Source of the DNA: Thalassobius sp047123305 | GTDB taxonomy: Bacteria; Pseudomonadota; Alphaproteobacteria; Rhodobacterales; Rhodobacteraceae | DNA length: 64,000 nucleotides | Assembly: GCF_047123305.1 (NCBI RefSeq) | Contig: NZ_CP138918.1 | Coordinates: forward strand, 558,001-622,000 | Reading direction: 5' to 3' | Shown here: positions 17,436-30,629 of the stretch, piece after piece | How the letters are laid out: the number at the start of each line of letters is the position of its first letter | How positions within the stretch are numbered: the stretch's first letter is position 1 | Translations under genes and position numbers: made by a program | Notes under the pieces: generated by a model | The model's database searches: none | What the model saw: the letters and a program-made list of their open reading frames with translations, nothing else | What the model was told of the DNA's origin: nothing

Positions 17436-17890
17436 ATTTCCTGCCTCAGGAGCGCAGACGCGCCCCGATCCCCAATCCGTTATTCATTCATTTGGCCCGC
17501 GCGTTGCGCCGGCCAAGCCTGTTCCAATCACCCACATGCTGATTGGCGTTGCATTATGTGTTGCAACTTTTGGTTAAATCCTGCGGCAATGTGGAAAATT
17601 TGACTCTTTGGTTCATTGAGGCAAGGCAAGAGGTGCACAACCGCATTGAAGCATGTGCAAACAGTGTAATTTTGTCACGAATGCCCCCATCCGAGCCCCA
17701 ATCATAGCCGTAAAAATACGGATAACCCAACGTCAAATAGGAAGAATCTAGACTAACGGCTGATGCACCCATCCTTCCTGGGCGGAATCAGCAGACGGGT
17801 AAACACGTTGTGATGGGATGCAGTCAATTTGGGCAGATGCGCAAGCGCAGCCCACACCCAGCCACTCTCAGAGGTTGCGTAGCCTGCGGA
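17436..17890. promoter_or_regulatory. Intergenic region upstream of the giant repeat-protein gene
   Basis: No convincing gene is seen in these 455 bases; a 72-codon minus-strand frame lacks coding character. The stretch is more AT-rich than its surroundings and includes two dyads: GTTGCA-N8-TGCAAC at 17548-17567, and CCGTA-AAAA-TACGG at 17708-17721. The first lies 113 bases before the start codon of the repeat protein and may be an operator or part of the leader. No confident -35/-10 pair was found. Confidence 0.35.
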
Positions 17891-18187
17891 TCATGCCGGG
17901 GCGGCAGGCAAAGGCAAACACCCAGGCAATCCTGCCGGCAAAACCAACCACGCCCCCGCTGCATAGAGTTTTCGCGCCAGTGCTGGCTGATCACTTTCCA
18001 AGGTCACACTCCAGGACGTGGCGCCGATCACGCGGATGTCTGTGGCAAGATCTGCGGTGAAATCCACACCCGGCCAAAGCACCACCTGCGCGGGCGCCGC
18101 GTCAGAGAGCAGGCCAACCAAGACCAGCGTCGCCACCCAGCCAAGCAACATCAACGGCAGGGCGATAAGCACCGACTTAATAGTCAT
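17891..18187 (-). CDS. Small membrane protein of unknown function, last gene of the flavoprotein operon
   Basis: A 98-residue protein from the ATG at 18187, which overlaps the end of the upstream gene by 11 bases. Residues about 4-28 form a hydrophobic segment (SVLIALPLMLLGWVATLVLV), and a second one is near the C terminus (LYAAGAWLVLPAGLPG). The middle portion is probably periplasmic. I recognise no family. The overlap with the preceding gene and the matching orientation make it part of the operon headed by the FAD protein. Confidence 0.6.
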   Translation of the reverse strand: MTIKSVLIALPLMLLGWVATLVLVGLLSDAAPAQVVLWPGVDFTADLATDIRVIGATSWSVTLESDQPALARKLYAAGAWLVLPAGLPGCLPLPAAPA

Positions 18188-19223
18188 GAATATGCTCCAG
18201 ACGGGCCCCACTGGCTGCGATCTGCGTCAGAACGGTTGCCAGATCGGTGACCTTCACCATCATCAAATGACGGTAATCCCCGTAGCCTTGCCGGCGGAAA
18301 GACACCAGCGCGCCGTCCCGTTCCGGTTGCGGGGATGTCAGCGTCAGAAGGATGTCATCGTTGCCGGCAATCTCAACAAATTGGACACCCTCCGCCGCCA
18401 TTTGCGCCATCAACAAGGTCAGCGCCCGATAGCGTGGCGTTTCAATCACCGCGCCTTCTGCGCGCCGCTCGATCAAAGCGACCTCACCATAGCGTGTCAC
18501 CATGTCGTCGCTGAGGCCGGTCACAACCATCTGCAACCGCAGCGCATCAACCCCTGTTGCAGCAACCGCATCGGCAATCACCCCCGCATAGGCAGCCTTG
18601 GCCCGATACTCCAAACCAAGCGCCAGCTTCCGTTCCAGATCGCGCAGACCACCACGCGATTGCAACGCCGCCGCATCCCGATTGAAATCCCATTTGTACC
18701 ACGGCACCTGCTGCAGAAAACGCGCGTAATCCGCCGCTTGCTGCGCCGATACATCGTCCAGCGGTGAACGCTCCGACCCGCGCAAGAGCGTTGCGAGGCG
18801 CCCCAGGGTTTCCTCATAGGCCGCTTTGAACGCTAGTTCGGCAGTGAAACTGACCCCAATCACATAGACCATCTGTTTGGTTCCGCCGTCCACGCCGCCG
18901 TGGGCCGCAGCCTGGGTTTTCAGATCGCAAAGCGACGACCAGAAACCACCAATCGCGCGGAAGAACCCATAGTCATGTGGATCACCGGTTCGAATGACCT
19001 CAGCGTAGTCATCATAGGCATGGACAATGTGCCATTCAGGATAGGTCATCAGGGTGCGGTTTTCGGGGCGGTGCGCCTCTGTCGGCAGGACAGGTTGATA
19101 GGACGCCGTACCTGCCGTGCCCCGACACCCCAGCTCCACATAGCCAACCGACGCGCCAAGGATCAGCACCAGTGCCAAGAGGCACAGCGCCAACCGTTTG
19201 ATCCAACGCCCGATCCCCCTCAT
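18177..19223 (-). CDS. Conserved-looking membrane-anchored protein of unknown function
   Basis: A 348-residue protein with an N-terminal anchor (about residues 8-32, LALCLLALVLILGASVGYVEL) and a long, probably periplasmic, domain. Visible features are a TYPEWHIVHAYDDYA stretch near residue 62, a YDFGFFRAIGGFWSS-like aromatic patch, and a C-terminal alpha/beta section. No known catalytic motif was found. It starts 2 bases after the stop of the DUF4383-like gene, so co-translation with the Tat-exported oxidase operon is likely. Its role may be to hold or feed that enzyme at the membrane, which is only a guess. Confidence 0.65.
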   Translation of the reverse strand: MRGIGRWIKRLALCLLALVLILGASVGYVELGCRGTAGTASYQPVLPTEAHRPENRTLMTYPEWHIVHAYDDYAEVIRTGDPHDYGFFRAIGGFWSSLCDLKTQAAAHGGVDGGTKQMVYVIGVSFTAELAFKAAYEETLGRLATLLRGSERSPLDDVSAQQAADYARFLQQVPWYKWDFNRDAAALQSRGGLRDLERKLALGLEYRAKAAYAGVIADAVAATGVDALRLQMVVTGLSDDMVTRYGEVALIERRAEGAVIETPRYRALTLLMAQMAAEGVQFVEIAGNDDILLTLTSPQPERDGALVSFRRQGYGDYRHLMMVKVTDLATVLTQIAASGARLEHIHDY

Positions 19224-19225
19224 CG

Positions 19226-19624
19226 CTACACCTTTCTCAGCCCTGCATAGGCGGCCAGCCCGCCAAGCGCTAGATGCGGTAGATTGGCCAAAAGCCGCGG
19301 CAACGCCAGGTCAAACCCAAGGGAGGCATTGGTGAAGATCCCCAGATCAAGGAAACCCCAGCCGGTGAACAGACCGAAGACACCGTCGGCAAGGTAAGCC
19401 AGTCCAAATAGCACCAAATAGCTGCGCGCCGCCCGCTCTGAAATCAGCCCCGCCCCCAGCGCCCAAAGCGCAGAGGCCAGATGCAGCGCATCATCGTATG
19501 GATCCAGCGCAAAGACGCCGAACACCAGACCTGCCTCATCCCGTACCCCCGGCACATAGTTCAACCCGGCCACCGCCAGAAGTACCACAAAGTATCCAAG
19601 TGTCAGTTTGCGTCGCCCGCTCAT
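19226..19624 (-). CDS. Four-helix membrane protein, DUF4383-like
   Basis: A 132-residue integral membrane protein from the ATG at 19624. Four hydrophobic segments can be drawn (about 10-26, 42-62, 68-88 and 104-128), with a loop LDPYDDALHLASALWALGAG after the first, the pattern of DUF4383-type proteins. The ATG overlaps the TGA of the FAD oxidase gene in an ATGA junction, so the two are translationally coupled. The longer upstream frame only repeats the end of that gene. The function is unknown; a membrane partner or quinone-side component for the exported flavoprotein is conceivable. Confidence 0.65.
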   Translation of the reverse strand: MSGRRKLTLGYFVVLLAVAGLNYVPGVRDEAGLVFGVFALDPYDDALHLASALWALGAGLISERAARSYLVLFGLAYLADGVFGLFTGWGFLDLGIFTNASLGFDLALPRLLANLPHLALGGLAAYAGLRKV

Positions 19625-21108
19625 AGCGCCCCCAAATAGCTGTCCCACAGATTGTTGCGCAGGACCAAGTCCGGGTCCAGCTTGCGTTTCGCCTCGGCAA
19701 ATTCAGCAGCTCGTGGATAGGCACGGGTCAACTGATCCAGTCGCGCATGGGGCCGGTACGGCAGATAGTAGCTGCCTCCAAGGGCCGTTATGCCGTCAAT
19801 CAGAGCCTGCGTCATCCGCTGCATGTCCGCCTCGGCCCGATCGGACATTTCTTGACTGAAGGACATCACCGCCGCAATCCGCGGCACTGTCGCATAGGAC
19901 AGCAAGCTTTCATCATCCTGCGCCACGTACCGCAGGGTGACATTCAGAAACTCCTGATAAGAGGCTGGGATGACATCGCGACAAACCTGAAGGAAGCCGC
20001 CAAACTGGTCAAACCCAATGAAATACTCATGCAGAATGTCGGTCCGCGTGGGATCACGGTCATCCAGTGTTGCAACCGGCTCGTTGATCAAACTGTTGCG
20101 GGTGGTTTCCCCCCCACCAAGTGCCGGCCCCAAGGTGGTTTCATTCCACCATCGGAAAGACTTCATCGTTTCATTGCCCAACTGCGCCCGGTAAAGCCGC
20201 GAGGCCACATGCGCCATCCAGCCAGACCCTGGCGCGGCCGGCAGGTCGTCTTGATCCTTTGTGGCGCGATAGGTGATCAGCAAGGCGTCTTCGAAGAAAC
20301 GCCCCCGCTCGACGTTAAGCCGCCCATAAGCCATTGAAACCTCAGGGTCCAAGACGGCCGTCTGGAAGGCAGTGGCAAAAGAACCTGCCGGCATCTCCTC
20401 AAATCGCGGCACCAAACGCTGGTTGGGCGTGGCCTGAACATCCAGATCCAGCAGGATCCCTACCAAGCCATAGCCCCCCATCGCCATCCCAAAGAGCGCT
20501 TCGTTTTCGTCCCGCGAACAGGTCACCACGCTGCCATCCGGCAACATCATCCGCAGGCTACGAACCGTTGCCCCCATCGGTCCATGCGGCACTGGCCAGC
20601 CATGGGCATTCACCGAAAAGGTCGCGGCGACTCCAAAATCATTGTTTGATTGCATGATCTTAGGCGACCAGCCCAAAGGATCCAGAGCCGCAATCACCTG
20701 CGACCAACGGGTGCCTGCATGCGTGCGGTACAGTCCCGTGGCACTGTCGAGCTCAACAGTTGCATTGTCAAAAGTGATCGCAGTGCCCTGGCGTGGAATG
20801 GCCTGCCCGCCCATGGAGTGACGCGCGGCACCGACATTCACTGGACGCCCCGCCGCCCGCGCCTCCCTCAGTTCCTGCCTCAAACGGGTGATCAAGGCCT
20901 CTCCGGCGTCGTCGCGCAGGGTCAGATGTTTGGCAATGGGCGTCTGGGACAGGCCGCTGGCATCATTCAGGCTCAACGTGTCATCCACGGGCCCGAGCAG
21001 CGAAACCCCGCGCAGGTCGGGCAAGGCCGGCGTCAGACTGCGGGTCACGCCCCACCCAATTGCCCCGCCAACGCCCAAAAGCGCAGCACGACGTGAAAGC
21101 TGTTTCAT
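19621..21108 (-). CDS. Tat-exported FAD-binding oxidoreductase of the VAO/PCMH family
   Basis: A 495-residue flavoprotein. The N terminus holds a twin-arginine signal (SRRAALLGVGGAIG), so it should fold in the cytoplasm and be exported. A FAD_binding_4 domain runs from about 75 to 225, with VNVGAARHSMGG, a conserved NNDFG-to-NAHGW segment and MGGYGLVG. The C-terminal part (about 380-490) resembles sugar-alcohol or lactone oxidases and DprE1-like enzymes (SYYLPYRPHA, DPDLVLRNNLW). No His or Cys for covalent FAD binding could be assigned with confidence. It is the first of four tightly packed genes of the same strand. The substrate is unknown; a sugar acid, polyol or lipid-linked sugar would suit the family. 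Confidence 0.82.
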   Translation of the reverse strand: MKQLSRRAALLGVGGAIGWGVTRSLTPALPDLRGVSLLGPVDDTLSLNDASGLSQTPIAKHLTLRDDAGEALITRLRQELREARAAGRPVNVGAARHSMGGQAIPRQGTAITFDNATVELDSATGLYRTHAGTRWSQVIAALDPLGWSPKIMQSNNDFGVAATFSVNAHGWPVPHGPMGATVRSLRMMLPDGSVVTCSRDENEALFGMAMGGYGLVGILLDLDVQATPNQRLVPRFEEMPAGSFATAFQTAVLDPEVSMAYGRLNVERGRFFEDALLITYRATKDQDDLPAAPGSGWMAHVASRLYRAQLGNETMKSFRWWNETTLGPALGGGETTRNSLINEPVATLDDRDPTRTDILHEYFIGFDQFGGFLQVCRDVIPASYQEFLNVTLRYVAQDDESLLSYATVPRIAAVMSFSQEMSDRAEADMQRMTQALIDGITALGGSYYLPYRPHARLDQLTRAYPRAAEFAEAKRKLDPDLVLRNNLWDSYLGAL

Positions 21109-21359
21109 CTCAATCGCCTTTGAAATTGGTACTTTAAATCCGGGTCAGACCCGTGCCCAATATCGGGAGCAACCGTTGACATTGCAAGTCAGCCAATGGC
21201 TGCCCTGTCCTCTGACGGGAGGACGCATCTGTCAGCCTCAGGGCGAAACACGCCCCCCCATCGAACCAAAGCAATTCGGCCGTCGCCCTTATCGCTAGCG
21301 GCAGTTTTCCATTGAACTCCGCACCTTGCGCCGCGCGACCCAGCGCCTAAAGTACGCGC

Positions 21360-22175
21360 ATGCCAAAGGTCAGCCTCCTTATCCCGCTCTATCGGTCAAG
21401 CCGTTTCAACCGGGTGATCTGTGCCAATATTCGCGAGGCCTTGAAACTAGACGCCGAAGTTATCCTGTCGGACAGACACGGAAATAGCGATTTCACCAAC
21501 CACCTTCGACAGCAGTTCCCAGACAAACGCGTTCGTATTCTGAGCGCCGGTGATGAATCCAATTGGGTGCAGAACATCAACCATCTGATGCTGGCGGCAC
21601 AGGGTGACTATTTCCGTATCTTGCCCCATGACGACAGCACAACAGCGCAAGAAACATCCCGCTTGGCCGACGCGTTAGACGCACATTCCGATGCGTTTCT
21701 TGCCTATGGCAGCGTCACCGCCATCGACCTCTCCTGCGCACCGCTGCCAGCAAGAGACTGTATTCATCCTGCCCAAGATCAGCCAGACAACGCGTGGACC
21801 CCCGACCACATTCTGCCGCTCTTTTGGAAAGGTCTTTACGGCGGCGCCTTCAAAGCCCTGATCCGTCGCGATCCTGTGGTGTCGCACCAGTTGTGGATCA
21901 AGGAAACCCAACGGTTGATGCACTCCGAACGCGCCTGGTTATTTGCGCTGGGATGGCTTGGGCGTTTTCACCTGGTTCCCGGCAATATGCTGACCAAACG
22001 TTTCTTCGCCTCCAGCACATCGGCGCAATGGAACAGCACCGAATTGGATCTCGTCAGCACCTGCAAGGTCATGCAGGCCTACGCGCGGGATCTCATCCCA
22101 GATCATGCCTTGCAACAGCATGTGCAAGAAGACCTCAGCAACAACCTAAGACTGGCGCTTGGCGACAGTCGTTAG
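21360..22175 (+). CDS. Family 2 glycosyltransferase-like protein
   Basis: A 271-residue cytoplasmic protein with the GT-A start of family 2 enzymes (KVSLLIPLYRSSRF, then a nucleotide-sugar pocket ending in LSDRHGN, and LPHDDSTT near residue 90 in the place of the DxD metal motif). It is shorter than most processive synthases, and no membrane helix is present. No glycan biosynthesis cluster surrounds it. It is divergent from the oxidase operon and followed by the rrn terminator region, so it is probably a single-gene unit. The acceptor is unknown. Confidence 0.75.
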   Translation: MPKVSLLIPLYRSSRFNRVICANIREALKLDAEVILSDRHGNSDFTNHLRQQFPDKRVRILSAGDESNWVQNINHLMLAAQGDYFRILPHDDSTTAQETSRLADALDAHSDAFLAYGSVTAIDLSCAPLPARDCIHPAQDQPDNAWTPDHILPLFWKGLYGGAFKALIRRDPVVSHQLWIKETQRLMHSERAWLFALGWLGRFHLVPGNMLTKRFFASSTSAQWNSTELDLVSTCKVMQAYARDLIPDHALQQHVQEDLSNNLRLALGDSR

Positions 22176-22317
22176 AGCGGGGTCAGAACAGAGGACGGCG
22201 GTTGTGTCGTTCAGAGAGATGTCCAGTTTCAACGCCTTAATTCTTCCCGCGATGTATTGAATCAGCGTCGTTACCGATTGGTTGGGGGTTGATTTTTTTG
22301 GTGTTTTTTTAACAAAA

Positions 22318-22342
22318 GAGCCGCCCTTTTTGGGCGGCTTTT

Positions 22343-22344
<2 letters not shown>
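22318..22344 (-). terminator. Rho-independent terminator of the rRNA operon
   Basis: The stem GCCGCCC-TTTTT-GGGCGGC sits directly after tRNA-fMet on the minus strand and is followed there by CTCTTTTGTT. It also has a T tract on the plus side, so it may stop transcription from the glycosyltransferase side as well. Confidence 0.75.
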
Positions 22345-22419
<75 letters not shown>

Positions 22420-22462
22420 CCAATGCGCTTGTGATCGTTTAGAGGGATTTGGTCTTTATTAG

Positions 22463-22578
22463 GTTTGGCGGTGACCTACTCTCCCACACCTTAAGATGCA
22501 GTACCATCGGCGCTTCGGTGCTTAACTTCCGAGTTCGGGAAGGGATCGGGTGTATCACTCGTGCTATGACCACCAAAC
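22463..22578 (-). rRNA. rrf: 5S ribosomal RNA
   Basis: About 116 nt with the typical core (CCCGAACTCGGAAGTTAAGC and GGTGTGGGAGAGTAGG on the minus strand) and pairing ends TTTGGTGG/CCGCCAAA. It lies between 23S and tRNA-fMet. The ends are accurate to a few bases. Confidence 0.95.
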
Positions 22579-22660
22579 CGAATAAAGACCAAGGGGCGTT
22601 TTTGCCCCGATATCAACGTGTTGTCCAGTTTTTGTTCACTTAGTGTATGCTCTTGATTTG

Positions 22661-25530
<2,870 letters not shown>

Positions 25531-26023
25531 TTCTTAGTGTGCTACCGCCCGAAGGCTACTTGAGCACGAAGACTTCCACATCCGGGCTGGTTCGACCGGA
25601 TGCTCACTTTCTGATCAAAAGCATACTATATCCCGCTCCTTACCCGAAAGACTGCGCTGCCGATGTCGGTCGGCCCCACGCAGAAGGTAAGGAACATTGC
25701 AAGATCTCTCGATCTTGCGGGTTCAATCTCTTGCGGAGATTGAACCGGGTTAGTGTACTTGACTTGGACAACTCTGTTCGTTTCAGCAGGGATACGTTGC
25801 ATAAAGATCGAGGAAACAATCTCTATCACGCCTCTCCCGAAGGAGACCTACTGAGATCGTCCGCTTACTTACGGTGATCAAACAGGTTGTTGATATTTCT
25901 CTCTAAACGATGTCAGTTCCGTCTCTTGCGAGGCGGAAGCGTGTCCGATTGGACGGTTAAGAACCAGGGTCTGGTGCTTAACGATCTAATCGAACGCTCT
26001 TATCTTTGGTATCTTGCGAAGAA
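25531..26023 (-). other. 23S-tRNA internal transcribed spacer
   Basis: About 490 bases between tRNA-Ile and 23S rRNA. They include short palindromes such as the GATCTCTCGATC type and CCCGCAAGA repeats that fit antitermination or processing elements of rrn leaders, but no gene is seen. Confidence 0.6.
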
Positions 26024-26100
<77 letters not shown>

Positions 26101-26128
26101 ATCCTTGGAAGGCTTAGTCGGAGGAGAG

Positions 26129-26204
26129 TGGTGGAGCCTAGCGGGATCGAACCGCTGACCTCCTGAATGCAAATCAGGCGCTCTCCCAGCTGAGCTAAGG
26201 CCCC
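26129..26204 (-). tRNA. tRNA-Ala (TGC)
   Basis: A 76-nt cloverleaf with encoded CCA; acceptor GGGGCCT, anticodon loop TTTGCAT, T arm AGCGGTTCGATCCCGCT. It lies closest to 16S rRNA, which is unusual. Confidence 0.96.
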
Positions 26205-26374
26205 TAAGCTGACCACACGAGGTGTCGTGCGGTGCGTAATCCTGAAGAGATATGAGGACGGCCTGGTCCTCAGTGTCCATGAAGGACCTGATGATATTGA
26301 TCAGCGTGACTTGCTGATCGTTGCTAAGTGCATCCACGAAGTTGAACAAGTTCAACCTGCTAGGTGCATCCTTA

Positions 26375-27837
<1,463 letters not shown>

Positions 27838-28497
27838 AAAGCACCTTACGGTGCTATCCTTGACGTTCGAACCTCTGCACATACTGTTTTTCCAATTGAC
27901 TTGGAAATGTCCCAACCGGCTGGTCGGGACGTTCTCTGTTTGTGACATCAGTACCAAAAGATACCGAAAGCCGACAAACAGTGAAGCTGACTATCCATCA
28001 TCGGAACCGAAGCTCCTAGGTAGTTGATATATGTGCAGTCGTTCATTCATCGAATGAACCAAACCGCCCACATATCTCTTCAGATACCATCAATGTCAAA
28101 GAGCGCGGCAACAACCCAAGTCATCACCAGAGACAAAATCAACACGAAGCGCCAAAACCTTCCTGGCGCAACCTGCGTCATAAACCTCATATTTTGTTAA
28201 CTTCAGACCCTGCCAGAGTTGCCTCCGTAGCGCCGTCCGCCGTCCCAACCTGCGCCTCAGCGCCGCCGGTGAAGGGGGTTCTAAGGTTATTCCAAACCAC
28301 CCGCAAGCGCTTTTTGAAGCTTTCTGCTTCTTTTTTGAACTTTTCTTGAAATGACAATAAAAACAACCAGATAGAAAGCTCATTCAGCCTGAAGCCCCGC
28401 AAACACGCCGCAAGATTGCTGCCCTGCGGCATGACTTAGCGCAGCTTTCTGAATTATCCACAGAAATACCCCCAGACTCAGGGGGCATCCCCCAGCG
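27838..28497. other. rrn leader and upstream intergenic region
   Basis: About 660 bases without a supportable gene. The leader has a hairpin GCACC-TTAC-GGTGC just before 16S. Further out are the candidate rrn promoter, a hairpin GAAGC-TTTCT-GCTTC followed by T6 at about 28314, a single perfect DnaA-box word TTATCCACA at 28454-28462, and a C/G hairpin at about 28472-28490 after the small secreted-protein gene. Several overlapping minus-strand frames here have no ribosome site or family resemblance. Confidence 0.5.
28071..28099 (-). promoter_or_regulatory. Candidate rRNA operon promoter
   Basis: On the minus strand a perfect TTGACA (-35) occupies 28099-28094, and 17 bases later GATATG (weak -10) occupies 28076-28071, followed by a GC-rich TGGGCGG start region of the stringent-control type. 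It sits about 235 bp upstream of 16S. The -10 matches only half of the consensus. Confidence 0.5.
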
Positions 28498-28830
28498 TTA
28501 AGGCGCACACAGCCCTGCGGGCGGCAGCCGATAGCAAGGCTTTTTGTGTTTTTCCTTCGCAACCGGGACAGGCTGACCAACCGGCGCAACGCCGCCCTGG
28601 GGAAGATCGTGGCCAGACACCACATCGGTGACCTGCGCGTTCACCCTTGTTGGGAAGGCGTCGGTTTGGCGCTGCGCCTCCTCAGGTGCCTCAACAACGT
28701 CAACGACCATCCCGTTGACCGGTGTTGACTGCGACGCAGCCTGCCCGCCAACCATCGTGATGGCATTGAACAGAAGAAAACTGCAGGTGAAAGGGAAGGA
28801 CACTGACGCAGGTCGCAAGGAAATCTCCAA
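28498..28830 (-). CDS. Possible small secreted protein of unknown function
   Basis: Frame of up to 110 residues that uses a TTG start at 28830; an internal ATG (MVGGQAAS) would give about 85 residues. The first 32 residues include a hydrophobic stretch (FPFTCSFLLFNAITMVGGQAA) that can serve as a signal sequence. The mature part is polar and Pro/Val-rich, with a basic KEKHKK cluster and two cysteines near the end. A strong G/C hairpin follows the stop codon. I recognise no family and the start is uncertain. Confidence 0.4.
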   Translation of the reverse strand: MEISLRPASVSFPFTCSFLLFNAITMVGGQAASQSTPVNGMVVDVVEAPEEAQRQTDAFPTRVNAQVTDVVSGHDLPQGGVAPVGQPVPVAKEKHKKPCYRLPPAGLCAP

Positions 28831-28882
28831 TTTGTTGAACCAATGGTTGGTACAACAACTTCCTTAACAACAAGTTTAGCTG

Positions 28883-29485
28883 TCAGGCCGGTGCCGAGCG
28901 TGGGCGCCGTTTGGGCAGCCTGAGCATCAAGAGGCTCAGTATCACCGCCATGTAGATCATCGGCTCAACCTGCCAGCCCTTCACCAGCCAAATGTAATGC
29001 ACCCCGCCGAGGAGCACCGCAGGATAGGTCAGTTTGTGCAATTTGCGCCATCCCGCACCAAGCCGACGCACGGACCGGTTGTTGGAGGTCAATGCCAGCG
29101 GCAGCAATAAGGCAAACCCAGCCATGCCTATGGTGATGTAAGGACGTTTCAGGATATCGGCCCAGACTGCACTTAGCGTCTGCACATCCAACACCGCCCA
29201 GACCAGAAGATGGGCCAGCACGTAGAAAAAGGACAGCAACCCGATCGCCCGACGGAACTTCAACAGATTCAGGCCCAGATGACGCCGTGCAGGGGTAATG
29301 GCCAGTCCGACGATCACAAGCTGCAAGGCCAGTTCGCCATATTCATGTTCAAGCGCCTTCACCGGATCGACCCCCAACTGGCCATTGATGCCCTGCCAGA
29401 ACAGGAAGGGCATAGGCACAGAGCCGATCAGGTAGACCATCCAGGTGGGCAGCTTGCGGGCATATCGGTTCAGCCAGTCAATCAT
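28883..29485 (-). CDS. msrQ: MsrQ, haem-binding membrane subunit of periplasmic methionine sulfoxide reductase
   Basis: Integral membrane protein of 200 residues with six hydrophobic segments and the ferric-reductase-like fold of YedZ. It passes electrons from the quinone pool or flavin through b-type haem to MsrP in the periplasm. Histidines for haem appear in the membrane helices (LAHLLVW near residue 90; KLHKLTYP near 148; GGVHYIWLVKGW near 161). The start MIDWLNRYARK is preceded by a modest ribosome site and lies about 30 bases after msrP, the typical arrangement of this pair. Full length compared with the family. Confidence 0.93.
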   Translation of the reverse strand: MIDWLNRYARKLPTWMVYLIGSVPMPFLFWQGINGQLGVDPVKALEHEYGELALQLVIVGLAITPARRHLGLNLLKFRRAIGLLSFFYVLAHLLVWAVLDVQTLSAVWADILKRPYITIGMAGFALLLPLALTSNNRSVRRLGAGWRKLHKLTYPAVLLGGVHYIWLVKGWQVEPMIYMAVILSLLMLRLPKRRPRSAPA

Positions 29486-29514
29486 CGGGTCAGTATACTC
29501 CTGTCACAGGGGCT

Positions 29515-30423
29515 TTAGTAGAACTTCGTCAGATCCATGCCGTCATAGAGGCTGGCAACTTCGGTCTCATACCCGTTGAACTTCAGCGTCGGGACCCGTT
29601 TGGCAAACAGCCCGCCACCGATGCGACGTTCCGAGGCCTGCGACCAGCGGGGGTGATCCACCTCAGGATTCACATTACTATAGAAGCCGTATTCCCGCCC
29701 GTTGGCGCGGTTCCAGCTGGTGGGGGGCTCTTTGTCGGTCAGGGTGATGCGGACCACCGACTTGATCGACTTGAAGCCATATTTCCATGGCACCACCAAA
29801 CGCAGCGGTGCGCCGTTCTGGTTGGGAATGTCTTTGCCATAGATACCAGTGGCCATGATGGTCAGCGGGTGCATCGCCTCATCCAGGCGCAGGCCTTCAA
29901 CATAGGGCCACTTCAACACTCGGGTTTTCTGGCCCGGCATTTCCTCGGGCCGGTAGAGCGTTTCGAAAGCCACGTATTTGGCGCCCGACTGTACCCCGGC
30001 CAAGTTCAACAGGTCGGCAAGTTCGAACCCATTCCACGGCACCACCATCGACCAGGCCTCTACACAGCGGAACCGGTAGAGCCGCTCTTCGATGGTCATC
30101 TTGGCCATGATGTCTTCGAACTGATAGTCGCCAGGCTTGTCGACCATACCGTCGATCTTCACGGTCCAGGGGGCGGTGGTCAGCATATGTGCGTTCTTGG
30201 CGGGATCATCCTTGCCGGTGCCGAACTCATAGAAGTTGTTGTAGCTGGTGATCTCTTCAAAGGTGTTGGCTTTCAGCGCTTCGGCCTTTGCTACGGTCGG
30301 CAGCCCTGTAACACCGGCCAGCCCAACACCCGCCATGCCCGCCAGCAAGCTGCGGCGCGACAGGTAGCTGCCCTCAAGGGTGACGTCATTTTCAGTCAGG
30401 TCGTTTTTCCAGCGTCCGGCCAT
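29515..30423 (-). CDS. msrP: MsrP, periplasmic protein-methionine-sulfoxide reductase catalytic subunit
   Basis: Molybdopterin enzyme of 302 residues that reduces methionine sulfoxide in periplasmic proteins. The N terminus has a Tat signal (SRRSLLAGMAGVGLAG), cut near residue 48. The molybdenum-ligating Cys is Cys120 in YRFRCVEAWSMVVPW, and the family's PLRLVVPWKYGFKSIK segment follows near 215. The ATG at 30423 is taken because it has AAGGACA seven bases upstream; the frame is open for five further codons. It forms an operon with msrQ and diverges from a DUF302 gene. The divergent region carries two clear dyads, so joint redox control is likely. Confidence 0.94.
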   Translation of the reverse strand: MAGRWKNDLTENDVTLEGSYLSRRSLLAGMAGVGLAGVTGLPTVAKAEALKANTFEEITSYNNFYEFGTGKDDPAKNAHMLTTAPWTVKIDGMVDKPGDYQFEDIMAKMTIEERLYRFRCVEAWSMVVPWNGFELADLLNLAGVQSGAKYVAFETLYRPEEMPGQKTRVLKWPYVEGLRLDEAMHPLTIMATGIYGKDIPNQNGAPLRLVVPWKYGFKSIKSVVRITLTDKEPPTSWNRANGREYGFYSNVNPEVDHPRWSQASERRIGGGLFAKRVPTLKFNGYETEVASLYDGMDLTKFY

Positions 30424-30524
30424 AGCGTGTCCTTTCATTCCGTTAGGGGGAACCTAAGGCCAGAGACGGCAAGGGCCAAACCACATCGTCTCACATTGGC
30501 GTTGAGGGATTGAAACAATCGCGA

Positions 30525-30562
30525 ACATATTACGGATCGCTAATATGTCTTGACCTAGGTCA
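30525..30562. promoter_or_regulatory. Two inverted repeats in the msrP/DUF302 divergent region, one CRP/FNR-like
   Basis: ACATATTA-N8-TAATATGT occupies 30525-30548. Immediately after it TTGAC-CTAG-GTCAT occupies 30550-30563, with the perfect core TGACCTAGGTCA at 30551-30562. The second matches nine of ten positions of the Dnr/Nnr-type CRP/FNR box TTGAC-N4-GTCAA. It lies about 70 bases before the DUF302 start and 130 before msrP. Confidence 0.5.
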
Positions 30563-30629
30563 TGGTGGCCGCGCAGATAGGCGCTAGGGTCCACACCCGA
30601 GATGCGACCTGCAATGAAAGAGGCCCCCG

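Noticed and set aside
28454..28462. Chromosomal origin near the rRNA operon
   Set aside because: Only one DnaA box, no AT-rich unwinding element and no dnaA, parAB or hemE neighbours.
28096..28625. Overlapping 80-95 codon frames upstream of the rRNA operon
   Set aside because: They overlap each other in different frames, lack ribosome sites, and share the rrn promoter region.
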